Positions 32,637 to 40,833 of a stretch of 64,000 nucleotides of DNA are shown here, piece after piece. Each line of letters begins with the position of its first letter. The stretch's first letter is position 1. Source of the stretch: CAYRNR01 sp964425605 (GTDB lineage: Bacteria > Myxococcota_A > UBA796 > UBA9615 > CAYRNR01); assembly GCA_964425605.1 (NCBI GenBank), contig CAYRNR010000016.1:13905-77904 (forward strand), given 5' to 3'. The position numbers were made by a program, and so were the translations under genes. The notes under the pieces were generated by a model. It saw only the letters and a list, made by a program, of their open reading frames with translations, ran no database searches and was not told where the DNA came from.

Positions 32637-35225
32637 TCACCGCGTGTACCCCAGCGCCTCGAGCTGGCGGTCCAGCTCCGGCGGCAGGTCGCCGGCGGCG
32701 CCCCCCTCGAGCCGCAGCAGGGGTTCGCCGACCGTCGGATCGGTGATCCGCCGCAACCGCGCCAGCGCGTCGTGTGCCGGCGATCCCTCGAGGGATTCAT
32801 CCGCGGCGAGGCGGTCCCGCTCCTCGCCGGGATCGGCTTGCAGGTCGTACAGTTCCAGGCGCGGCTCTGCCGGCGGCTCGAGGGAGTGGACGAGCTTGAA
32901 CGGCTGTCCGGCCACGAAGGCCTTGCTCGTGATCAGCTCGGCTCCCTCGACGATGAATCGCATCCCCCGGGCGACGCTGGCCGCCCCCCGCTCGTGGTCG
33001 GACGACCGGGGCAGCGCCGTCCCCTGCATGTCCGCGTGCTCCAGGCCCACGGTGGCGAGGATGGTCGGCGCCACGTCCACGAGGCTCACCGGACCGTCGA
33101 TGACCTCACCCCGGTGCTGACCGCCCGGGTACCGCACGATGAGCGGCACGTGCACGGTCTCCTCGTACAGGTGCGTCCCGTGGAGCCAGCAGCCGTGCTC
33201 GCCGAACTCCTCGCCGTGGTCCGAGGTGACCACCAGCAGGGTGTCGTCGGTGAGGTCGAGGCGCTCCAGCGTGTCCAGCAGCCCCCCGACCAGGGCCTGG
33301 TCCGTGTAGCGGATCTCGCCGTCGTACAGGTCGACCATCGCATCGCGGGTGGTGTCGTCCAGCGGCGCGCAGGGATCCGCGGGGTGGCCCAGGATCGCGT
33401 AGGGATCGATGGCGTCCAGGCCGGCCGCGCCGCCCGCCCGCTCGGTGAATCCGCCGGGCGGGGCGTAGGGGCCGTGCACCTCGTAGGTGTGGAGGAACAG
33501 GAAGAACGGCGAGCCCGCATGGTTCTCGAGCCAGCGCGCCGCACGGTCCGCCAGGGCGCCGGCGGCGTCGTCGCCGCGGCAGTCGCAGTACGCGTCGAAG
33601 CCCTCGGAGAAGCCGAAGTGCTTGTCCACGGCGCCGCCGCCCGTGAACGCCGCCGTGAGCCAGCCCTGCGCCCGGAGCTGCTGCTGGACCATCGCCACGG
33701 GGTCGGGCGCGTGAGCTTCCGGATCGAGGCCGGCCTCGTGTGCCAACGAGCGGCTCAGGCCGTCCGGATGGGTCCCGCGCAGCAGCGCCATGTGTGAGAG
33801 CATCGTGGTCGGATAGGTGGAGTACGCGCGCCGGTACTGGGTGGCGCCGGCGGCCAGGTCGTCCAGGGCGGGGCTCGTGGGGCGATCGTAGCCGTAGCAC
33901 CCGAGGTGATCGGCCCGCAGGGTGTCGATGGAGACCAGGATCACGCCGGGGGCGCCCCCCTCCGCCGCCGGCGGGGAGGCCAGGATCATCGGCTCCGTCC
34001 AGTAGGCGGTGGCGACCTCGCCGGACTCCGACCGGGTGCTCAACGAGAGGATCACCCGCTGGTTCGCGAGGGCCGCGAGGGACACCACCTCGACCCCGGC
34101 GCGACAGCCGTCCAGGTCTCGTGCGAGGCCCGTCCACACGGATCGGGGGCCATCACCCGCGTCCACGTGGATCTCCCCGAACACCTTCGCCGCCGTCGCC
34201 GGCGCTCTGCGCAGCCCGAACACCAGGCGGCCGTCCGGCGGCACCTCGACGGAGTAGGCCAGCGCGGTGGGGGTGGGGGCGACGATGGCGTCGTGCTCGC
34301 AGCATCCGTGCACCAGGCGCCGGTGGAGGTCGAACGCTCCCGCGGAGGCCAGCGAGTCCACCCAGCCGCGCGCCGCGCTCGATCCCGCCGTGTACCTCAG
34401 CTCCACCCGGTCAGGGGGCTCGACGCCGCCGGGGTACAGCAGCACCATGCCCCGGCTCGACTCGATGTCCAGCGTCAGCTCGATGGGTCGGACCAGGGAC
34501 GCCCACGGGGCCGTCTGCAGGCGGGGGCAGCGCAGCTCGAAGTCGTGCCTTCCGCCCAGGAGCTCCACGGTCGTGTCGGCCAGTACGCCGACCTCGAGGA
34601 ACTCCATCGCCAGCTTCGCGCCGTCCATCCACAGCTCTATCTCCAGCGGCGGCGCCTCGGGGGGCGTCTCCGGCGCTCTCAACACCAGGCGGGTGGGACC
34701 GGCTGGCAGGAGGAAGCTCGCCGCGGACGAGCCGCTCCACGATCCCTCGCTCGCGCCCGCCTTCTGCTCCCTGCCCGTGCTGACCACGAGCTGCGCCCGG
34801 GGGCGGGAGAAGGTGAAGAACGGTCCCGTGGGCGTCCCCTCCGAGGGCACCTCGGTCCCATCGCGCAGCAGGACCGCGCCACCACCGGAGGCGGGTGCAT
34901 CCGCGGGGCCGGACGTGCTGTACAGCCAGCACCGCTGCTGGCGATCGTCGGCGACCGCCGTGGCCTCGGCCGCGGTCCAGGCGTCGTCACGAGCCGGCGG
35001 CGCCTCGCCGGAAGGCGCGATCGGCGTGTCCGCGGTGACGGGCTCGAGGTCCGTGAGCCGCACCACGCGGGAAGGGGTCGTCTCGGAGGGACGCTCCGTG
35101 AGCCCGGAGCCACGGCTCCCCTCCCCTCCACATCCGGCAGCTGCCACCGACACGAGGAGCACAGCCAGCGCCGCGGTCGTGGAGCCTGCGGCGGCCGGCC
35201 TTCGGCGGTGGTGGTCTCCTGCCAT
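32637..35225 (-). CDS. Sulfatase-fold (alkaline phosphatase superfamily) lipoprotein
   Basis: An 862-residue lipoprotein (AAAGC, Cys32). Residues about 100-415 are predicted beta-rich, probably two carbohydrate-binding-like or structural domains. Residues about 425-850 are a sulfatase domain: GVILVSIDTLRADHLGCYGY with metal ligand Asp434, the active-site segment YPTTMLSHMALLRGTHP, FLFLHTYEVHGPYAP, VVTSDHGEEFGEH and HLYEETVHVPLIVRYPG. The nucleophile position (C/S-x-P-S-R in classical sulfatases) reads Thr474-Met-Leu-Ser-His, so no formylglycine can form and a Thr nucleophile, as in phosphotransferases of this superfamily, is likely. It may act on the surface polysaccharide. In operon with FHA protein and flippase. 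Confidence 0.88.
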   Translation of the reverse strand: MAGDHHRRRPAAAGSTTAALAVLLVSVAAAGCGGEGSRGSGLTERPSETTPSRVVRLTDLEPVTADTPIAPSGEAPPARDDAWTAAEATAVADDRQQRCWLYSTSGPADAPASGGGAVLLRDGTEVPSEGTPTGPFFTFSRPRAQLVVSTGREQKAGASEGSWSGSSAASFLLPAGPTRLVLRAPETPPEAPPLEIELWMDGAKLAMEFLEVGVLADTTVELLGGRHDFELRCPRLQTAPWASLVRPIELTLDIESSRGMVLLYPGGVEPPDRVELRYTAGSSAARGWVDSLASAGAFDLHRRLVHGCCEHDAIVAPTPTALAYSVEVPPDGRLVFGLRRAPATAAKVFGEIHVDAGDGPRSVWTGLARDLDGCRAGVEVVSLAALANQRVILSLSTRSESGEVATAYWTEPMILASPPAAEGGAPGVILVSIDTLRADHLGCYGYDRPTSPALDDLAAGATQYRRAYSTYPTTMLSHMALLRGTHPDGLSRSLAHEAGLDPEAHAPDPVAMVQQQLRAQGWLTAAFTGGGAVDKHFGFSEGFDAYCDCRGDDAAGALADRAARWLENHAGSPFFLFLHTYEVHGPYAPPGGFTERAGGAAGLDAIDPYAILGHPADPCAPLDDTTRDAMVDLYDGEIRYTDQALVGGLLDTLERLDLTDDTLLVVTSDHGEEFGEHGCWLHGTHLYEETVHVPLIVRYPGGQHRGEVIDGPVSLVDVAPTILATVGLEHADMQGTALPRSSDHERGAASVARGMRFIVEGAELITSKAFVAGQPFKLVHSLEPPAEPRLELYDLQADPGEERDRLAADESLEGSPAHDALARLRRITDPTVGEPLLRLEGGAAGDLPPELDRQLEALGYTR

Positions 35226-35263
35226 GGGGCCAGTCTATGCGAATCGGAACGAGCAGGGGTTCG

Positions 35264-36628
35264 TCACGGCTGCGATGGACTGCTGGAGCCGCGCTCGCCG
35301 GATCGCTCCCAGCGAGGAGTCTCCCCGCCGTCGTTCGCCTCTGTGCCGCCGGCCGTCGCGCCGCCGTCCCAGATCTGCGGGACGACGATGGCCGCGAGCG
35401 CGAGGAGGACGACCACCACGACGGCGCCCACCACGACGAACTGCTTGAGCTGGGCCCGCCGGGCCCGGGCGATGAGCTCGGCCTCCTCGGTCCCCGGATC
35501 GGGCTCGTACCGGGCGATGACCTCGATGGTGGTCGAGGGGGAGACGGTCTCCGGGTCGTCACGGGGAGGCCGGGGCGGCGCGACAGGCGATGGTTCCACG
35601 GGAGGGGGCGATGACGGAGCAGGGAGCGGCTCCGGTGACGGTGGTTCGGCGGCCTGTGGCGGCTCGGCGGCCGTTGGCGGTTCGGGGGCCGTTGGCGGTT
35701 CGGGGGCCTGTGGCGGTTCGGGCGTCGATGCTGGTCTGGGTGTCCGTGCAGGCAGCGGAGCCGATGGTGGTTCCGGTGACCGCCGCTTCTTTGCGGCGAT
35801 TCCCGGCGGTCGTGGCGGGAGGTTGGAGATCCGCTCTGGCGACGGTTCGACGTCCTTGCGCGGCTTCCTCGCCTTTCGCCCTCTCGCCGGAGGCGCCGGC
35901 ATCCGCGGTGGTCGCAGCGGCCGGTTGGGAGCCTGCGGGACCGCCTGGTGGCCCCTGGTGTCTCGCAGCGCCAGCTCCACCGAACCGAGCCGAACCACGT
36001 CTCCCGGCTGGAACTGGCAACGCTCGACAGGCCGCTGGTTGACGTAGGTGGATCGTCCGCTTCCGAGATCCTCCAGGAAGACGGTGCCCTCGGGATGCAC
36101 CGTGAGCGAGGCGTGTTCCAGAGCCACGCCCGGGTAGGGCAGCTCGATCTGGCAGCTCCCGGAGCCCAACACGAACCGGCCGATGGTCAGGCGCACGGTC
36201 CTCTGGGGCGCGTCTGACGGGAACACCTGCAACGCGGGGCGGAACCCGACGATGGTCGAGGCCATGGACGGGAGGGTGCGGGTGGTCGCGGTGGCGCGGG
36301 TCGATGCGGGCGTCTCCTGGTCGACGAATCGCATCCTGAAGGTGTAGCCGAGGAACTGGAGCTCCGACCCAGGGTGGAGCTCCGCGCGCTCGAACGGCCG
36401 TCCGCGGTACACGAGGCCGGGATCCGAGACGATGTTGTGCACCTCGAGGATGCCCGCCGCCGTGACCTGGAAGGCGAAATGCTGCGGCTGCACGTTCGGC
36501 AGTTTCAGCACGATGTTCGCCTCGGACGTCGATCCCACCACGACACGCGCCTGCGCGACCACGACGGTGCTCACCAACCGCCCGTCGCAGACGATGTCGA
36601 TGTGGGGGATCGGGTGTCGTTTGGCCAT
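35264..36628 (-). CDS. FHA-domain protein with Pro-rich linker and C-terminal membrane helix
   Basis: A 454-residue protein. Two FHA units are seen: about 20-105 (VVVGSTSEANIVLKLPNVQP, QHFAF) and about 145-225 (IGRFVLGSGSCQIELPYPGV, ALEHASLTVHPEGTVFLEDL, GRSTYVNQRPV). Residues 230-375 are a long basic then Pro/Glu/Ala-rich linker with PEPPTAPEPP-type repeats, and a single membrane helix lies near 400-425 (FVVVGAVVVVVLLALAAIVV) with a short disordered tail. It is tail-anchored with FHA domains in the cytosol. Probably a phospho-dependent membrane scaffold for the kinase at 30372. Lies 21 bp behind the flippase gene and 38 bp before the sulfatase gene. Confidence 0.85.
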   Translation of the reverse strand: MAKRHPIPHIDIVCDGRLVSTVVVAQARVVVGSTSEANIVLKLPNVQPQHFAFQVTAAGILEVHNIVSDPGLVYRGRPFERAELHPGSELQFLGYTFRMRFVDQETPASTRATATTRTLPSMASTIVGFRPALQVFPSDAPQRTVRLTIGRFVLGSGSCQIELPYPGVALEHASLTVHPEGTVFLEDLGSGRSTYVNQRPVERCQFQPGDVVRLGSVELALRDTRGHQAVPQAPNRPLRPPRMPAPPARGRKARKPRKDVEPSPERISNLPPRPPGIAAKKRRSPEPPSAPLPARTPRPASTPEPPQAPEPPTAPEPPTAAEPPQAAEPPSPEPLPAPSSPPPVEPSPVAPPRPPRDDPETVSPSTTIEVIARYEPDPGTEEAELIARARRAQLKQFVVVGAVVVVVLLALAAIVVPQIWDGGATAGGTEANDGGETPRWERSGERGSSSPSQP

Positions 36629-36649
36629 GGGGCGGACTCGTCTCCCGTT

Positions 36650-38158
36650 CTACTCGCTCTTCCTCGATCCCCGCGACGCCAGGATCTCCTTGAGTGTGCG
36701 AACCAGGTCCGGCCAGGCGCGGCGGTCGGCGACGTGGATGACGCCGGCGTAGACGACCAACGCGGCCACGGACGTGACGCACGCCAGCGCCGTGGTCCAC
36801 ACGAAACCCTCCAGATCCAGCGCACGTTCGATGGCCTCCACCGCGCCGGCGGCGAGGCAGAACGCCACGAACGGGGACCAGCTCCGGCGCAGGATCTGCA
36901 GCATCCCCACGTGGATCGTGCGCGAGACGAACAGCTGGTAGACCACGTTGTTCAGCGCATAGAAGACCGCCACGGCCACGCACGCTCCGAGCAGACCGAA
37001 CTGGGCCCCGATCAACAGCGCGACCACGAGCCCGGCCACCGTGAACGCCGTGGCCGCGAACCGCAGGTCGGGCCGGCCGGCGCCGAGGAGCATGGGGGGC
37101 ATCAGATCGGCCCCGAGCCCCCACCAGATGGAGGCGAAGCACAGGACGCGGGCGATGGGGACCACGTCGAACCAGTCCGGCCCCATCAACCACGGCAGCA
37201 CGGGTACGACCGCGTAGGCCACCACCACGAGGACCAGGCTGGTCTGGGCCATGAGCCGCAAGGAGTCGAGATAGGCCTGCTTGAGCCCCTCTGCGTCCTT
37301 CTGCAACCGGCTGAAGCTGGAGAACAGCACGTTGCCCAGCACCGCGACCACCTGTCCGACCGTGGCGTAGCCCACCTTGTAGCCGATGCTGAACAGGCCG
37401 GCATTCACGTCGCCGAGCAGCGCGCCGACCAGCAGGACCGGCAGGTACTTGCCCAGGTCGTATAGGGTTCGCGCCAGGGCGACGTAGAGGCCGAACCCGA
37501 ACAGCTCCCGCAGGGCGCCCAGGTGGAACAGCCACCTCGGCCGCCAGTCCGAGCTGATCCAGAACACCGCGGCGAGCACGGCGTAGTTGCACGCGAACCC
37601 CGCCAGGATGGACCAGACGCCGAAACCCGCCAGGGCCAGCCCCACGCCGACGCCGATGTAGGTGGTGATGGCCAGCGCCTGGGCCACGGTCTGTGTCCGG
37701 TACTCCAGTTTGCGGATCAGCAGCGACCGCTGGACGTGCCCCAGCGCCATCACCATGGGCAGGAACACCGCGTACTGGAGCACCTCGAGGAATGGACTCC
37801 ACCCTGCGGCGCCTGCGTAGATCCGGATGGCTGCCAGGCCCAGCAGGGCCGTGGACAGCGCCAGGGCGATGTTCATGTAGAAGGCCGTGGAGCGATGGCG
37901 CTCCTCGAGGTCGTCGCGCTGGATCACCGCCGCGTTGAAGCCGAACTCCGAGGCGCGGTCGAGGATGGAGCCCACGGCCAGCAGCCGGGCGCCCAGGCCG
38001 AACACCTCGGGTCCGAGGATGCGCGCCAGCAGGAACTGCAGCAGGAACTGGCCGCCCTGGATGACCAGGTTCAGCACGGACGCCCACTTCACCGCGTGGA
38101 AGGTGCGCTGTCTCAGGTTGCGCCTGGGCGCGCCGGAGGGCGCCTCGCCGTCACTCAT
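36650..38158 (-). CDS. Wzx-type polysaccharide flippase (MOP superfamily)
   Basis: A 502-residue membrane protein with about twelve to fourteen hydrophobic segments in the MOP-flippase/lipopolysaccharide biosynthesis (RfbX/WzxC) pattern: AVKWASVLNLVIQGGQFLLQ, LARILGPEVFGLGARLLAVG, a conserved FGFNAAVIQRDDLEERHRST, VGYATVGQVVAVLGNVLFSS and LVALLIGAQFGLLGACVAVA. The WzxC-like form flips lipid-linked oligosaccharide repeat units for a Wzy-dependent polymer. The ATG at 38158 is preferred to one 60 bp upstream; it overlaps the stop of a small frame at 38151-38417 by 8 bp. Followed by the FHA protein gene. Confidence 0.9.
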   Translation of the reverse strand: MSDGEAPSGAPRRNLRQRTFHAVKWASVLNLVIQGGQFLLQFLLARILGPEVFGLGARLLAVGSILDRASEFGFNAAVIQRDDLEERHRSTAFYMNIALALSTALLGLAAIRIYAGAAGWSPFLEVLQYAVFLPMVMALGHVQRSLLIRKLEYRTQTVAQALAITTYIGVGVGLALAGFGVWSILAGFACNYAVLAAVFWISSDWRPRWLFHLGALRELFGFGLYVALARTLYDLGKYLPVLLVGALLGDVNAGLFSIGYKVGYATVGQVVAVLGNVLFSSFSRLQKDAEGLKQAYLDSLRLMAQTSLVLVVVAYAVVPVLPWLMGPDWFDVVPIARVLCFASIWWGLGADLMPPMLLGAGRPDLRFAATAFTVAGLVVALLIGAQFGLLGACVAVAVFYALNNVVYQLFVSRTIHVGMLQILRRSWSPFVAFCLAAGAVEAIERALDLEGFVWTTALACVTSVAALVVYAGVIHVADRRAWPDLVRTLKEILASRGSRKSE

Positions 38159-38417
38159 CGATGGCCTCCGCGGCGGCAACCGCCGCTCGCACGTCGGGGT
38201 ACAACATACCCAGCTCAAGCCGCGCGTGCACGCGATACGGGCGTTCGTCTCGTGACTCCTGGTGGGGTCGGAGGCCTACTCGAAGCGGAACGGGACCTGC
38301 AGGGTCACGGGCTCGCGGAGGGCGTCCAGCGAAGACCACCACCGGGCCGAGCATCATCAGGACGACCGAGCCCGCGGCGAGCAGGCGACGGCGCCTCGAC
38401 CGGGGAGGTTCGGGCAT
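38151..38417 (-). pseudogene. Small frame with decayed TPR, possible remnant
   Basis: An 88-codon frame between the ligase and flippase genes. Its N-terminus has RRRR followed by a hydrophobic segment (LLAAGSVVLMMLGPVVVFAG). Its C-terminus, RPYRVHARLELGMLY, is clearly similar to RPDRVHVRLELGKVY of the TPR region in the preceding ligase gene, also at DNA level. A different frame at 38276-38330 ends in SLDALREPVTLQVPFRFE-stop, which looks like a genuine protein C-terminus, so the region may hold frameshifted pieces of one or two small genes. No Shine-Dalgarno precedes its ATG. Could also be a real small membrane protein. Confidence 0.35.
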
Positions 38418-38435
38418 CAAAATGTAGGATTTGCT

Positions 38436-38460
38436 TCGAAAAAAACGCAAAAAAAGCGTC
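38436..38460 (-). terminator. Weak terminator-like T-rich hairpin after the ligase gene
   Basis: Immediately after the ligase stop, on the minus strand, ACGC-T7-GCGT followed by T7 can form a short 4-bp stem with a U-rich tail. It is AT-rich in a GC-rich locus. The stem is short, so termination would be partial at best. Confidence 0.3.
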
Positions 38461-40828
38461 AATGAGCCGAGGCCCGCAGCTCCCGGATCCAGTCGTCGAG
38501 GAAGGGGTAGGCGGAGCTCTCCTCGCGCACGCGCTCGAACTGCTCCAGCGCCTCGCTCTCCCGCCCCAGCTCGCGGTACACCTTGCCCAGCTCCAGGCGC
38601 ACGTGGACGCGGTCGGGACGATGGCGCAACGATTCCAGGTAGTGGCCCTCGGCACGTTGCCATCGCCCCTCGGCGGCGGCCAGCCGCCCCTGGGCGGTGG
38701 CGGTCAGCGCGAGCGCGCTGCGACCGACCGCCGCGTCCCGCATGTGGCGCAGCGACAGCTGAGCCTCCCCGTACCGCTGAAGGGCGATCAGGGACATCAC
38801 CTCCTGGTAGTGCAGCTCCACGTCGGCGCCGGCACAGTCGAGCCCCTCCCGCGTCACCTCCAGGGCCAGCGTCGCGTCGTCCGCGCTGCGAAGCAGGCTG
38901 GCCTCGTACTTGACCAGATCCACGTCGCAGGGATGCGCCGAGCGGGCCGCGGCCAGCCGGGCGAGCGCCGCCGCCCGGTGGCCCGCCGCCCAATCCTGCG
39001 CCGCGAGCACACGCGCCGCCGTGGGCTGCTCCGGGTCTGTCTCCGCGATGCGCGCCGCCAGCTCGAGCCCCCCACCGCCGGGGTGCTCGCGCTCGAGGTA
39101 CAGCGCGAACGCGGCGGCCAGGTCCAGGTCGCCACCCAGGATCGCGATCGCCTCGTCGGATCCGTGGACCAGGCGGTGCAACGGCTCGAAGGCCGCTCGC
39201 CCGAGTTCGGGCTGGGCCTGCAGCGCCGCGCCCACTTCGGCCGCGGCTCTCTCCCGTTCGCCCAGGTTCTCCAGGGCCTGCGCGGCGGCGAGGTGGGGGG
39301 CGGCGTAGTGCGGATCCAGCTGCGAGGCGCGCTCGAGAAAACGAAGGGCCTCCGCCGGCCGGCCGTCGGCGAGCAGGGCGTGGCCTGCGATGTAGGCCAC
39401 GTCGGCCGAGCAAGGGTGCCAGCGGACGGCGCGTCGCACCACGTCGTCCAGGACCGCGCCCGAGGCTGCGCCCTCGACGGCTCTGAGTTCCCTGGCCCAG
39501 CTGCCGTGGCGGACCGCCAGCGGCCCCAGCGCCAGGGCGGCCGTGAGGGCCACGGCGACGCCCAGCGTGGCGCGCCGGGAGATTTGCGGCGAGGGCTCCG
39601 CCCTGGTGGGTCGCAACAGCGCAGCCAGCACCACGGCAAAGGGCAACCCCACGCCACCGAACTCCAGTCCGAACTCCACCAGGCTGTGCAGTCCCACGGC
39701 AAAGGTCCCCGCCAGCGCTCCCGCCACGGCGGGATTCCGCCGCCAGCGAGCCAGGGCCACCCACCACGTCACCAGCGTGGCCACCATCAGCAGCGTGGCC
39801 ACGGGCACCCCCAGCTCGGCCAGGAGGTGGAGGGGCTCGCTCTCGGCGTGGGTGTAGCGCACGAAGTCGCCCGGCGTGGAGTACGCCGCGAACGCGTCGC
39901 GAAATCCGCCCCGCCCCACGCCGCACAGGGGGTGATCGGCGATCATCTGCAGCACCGCCGGGACGTGCGCCAGCTTCGAGCTGTGCAGCAGCCTGCCGGG
40001 GTCCTGGGAGCCTGCGCCCGCCATCAGTCCGGCGACGACTGCCACGCCCGTCAGCGCGGGCACGAACCAACGAATCCAGCGACGGCGGCGGGCCAAATCC
40101 ATCCCCAGGATCAGCGCCAGGCCGGCGGGGACGACGAACCAGACCCCGCCCGATCCCGTCGCGAGGGCCGCGCCGAGCAGCACGGCGCCGGACGCGCCCA
40201 GTCCCACCCGCCAGCCACGCGAAGAGCGAGCAGCGGCCCCGATCGCGACGAATCCGATCAGCTCGAAGTACTGCGCCGCGTGGTTGGGGTTCACGAACGG
40301 GGTCTGGAAGCCCCCGACCGTGCCCGCGGATGGCGTGTAGAGGCCGAGTACCCGCTCCGCACCCAGCAGGGTCTGCACGCCGCTCACCGCCGCCACGACC
40401 GACCCGGTCCCCACCACGGCGAGCAACATCGCCCGCTGGCCTCGTGTTCGTGACCAGAGGGTGCCGGCCACGGCGAGCACGGCCGTCGCGCCGACCATCT
40501 TGACCACCCCGAGGGCGGTCGGTCCGGGCGAGCACGACAGGCTCGGGGAGTCCACGAACCCGGCGGGCAGGGGGACCAGGGTCAGCACCGACCACAGGGC
40601 GACGCCCAGCCAGCAGGCCCCGAGCACCGATCGGGGCAACGCGATACGCGCCAGCACCACCACCCAGAGGGCGACGACGGACAGGCCTGCGAGCGCGACG
40701 GTCGTGGCGGGGTGGACGGTACCGACCATCATCGGCGCCGCCAGCAGCAGGACGGACAGCAGCGCGATGCCCGCCCTCTCCTCCGGGCGGAGGGCGAAGG
40801 CAGCGGCCTGTTCGGAGCGCGGAGCCAC
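38459..40828 (-). CDS. O-antigen ligase-like membrane protein with C-terminal TPR domain
   Basis: A 789-residue protein. The GTG at 40828, 3 bp after the kinase stop, is taken as start because earlier frame positions lie inside the kinase gene. Residues about 20-430 hold ten to twelve membrane helices and the Wzy_C signature (FVNPNHAAQYFELIGFVAIG, ADHPLCGVGRGGFRDAFAAY, HAESEPLHLLAELGVPVATL). Residues about 480-785 are TPR repeats (ADVAYIAGHALLADGRPAEA, RPDRVHVRLELGKVYRELGR). TPR-fused ligases occur in many exopolysaccharide loci. It probably polymerises the repeat units flipped by the neighbouring Wzx-like protein. A fragment of its TPR sequence recurs just downstream. Confidence 0.88.
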   Translation of the reverse strand: MAPRSEQAAAFALRPEERAGIALLSVLLLAAPMMVGTVHPATTVALAGLSVVALWVVVLARIALPRSVLGACWLGVALWSVLTLVPLPAGFVDSPSLSCSPGPTALGVVKMVGATAVLAVAGTLWSRTRGQRAMLLAVVGTGSVVAAVSGVQTLLGAERVLGLYTPSAGTVGGFQTPFVNPNHAAQYFELIGFVAIGAAARSSRGWRVGLGASGAVLLGAALATGSGGVWFVVPAGLALILGMDLARRRRWIRWFVPALTGVAVVAGLMAGAGSQDPGRLLHSSKLAHVPAVLQMIADHPLCGVGRGGFRDAFAAYSTPGDFVRYTHAESEPLHLLAELGVPVATLLMVATLVTWWVALARWRRNPAVAGALAGTFAVGLHSLVEFGLEFGGVGLPFAVVLAALLRPTRAEPSPQISRRATLGVAVALTAALALGPLAVRHGSWARELRAVEGAASGAVLDDVVRRAVRWHPCSADVAYIAGHALLADGRPAEALRFLERASQLDPHYAAPHLAAAQALENLGERERAAAEVGAALQAQPELGRAAFEPLHRLVHGSDEAIAILGGDLDLAAAFALYLEREHPGGGGLELAARIAETDPEQPTAARVLAAQDWAAGHRAAALARLAAARSAHPCDVDLVKYEASLLRSADDATLALEVTREGLDCAGADVELHYQEVMSLIALQRYGEAQLSLRHMRDAAVGRSALALTATAQGRLAAAEGRWQRAEGHYLESLRHRPDRVHVRLELGKVYRELGRESEALEQFERVREESSAYPFLDDWIRELRASAH

Positions 40829-40833
40829 GCGGA

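Noticed and set aside
38276..38330. TonB-like C-terminus (VTLQVPFRFE)
   Set aside because: Only 18-25 codons are open in this frame and no upstream part is found in frame; mentioned under the remnant instead of as a gene.
37523..40453. 976-codon plus-strand frame
   Set aside because: Antisense to flippase and ligase genes, rich in Gln/Arg/His, no domain.
38151..40595. 814-codon minus-strand frame
   Set aside because: Its main part is an Arg/Gly-rich shadow of the O-antigen-ligase gene in another frame; only its last 88 codons, outside that gene, were kept as a possible remnant.
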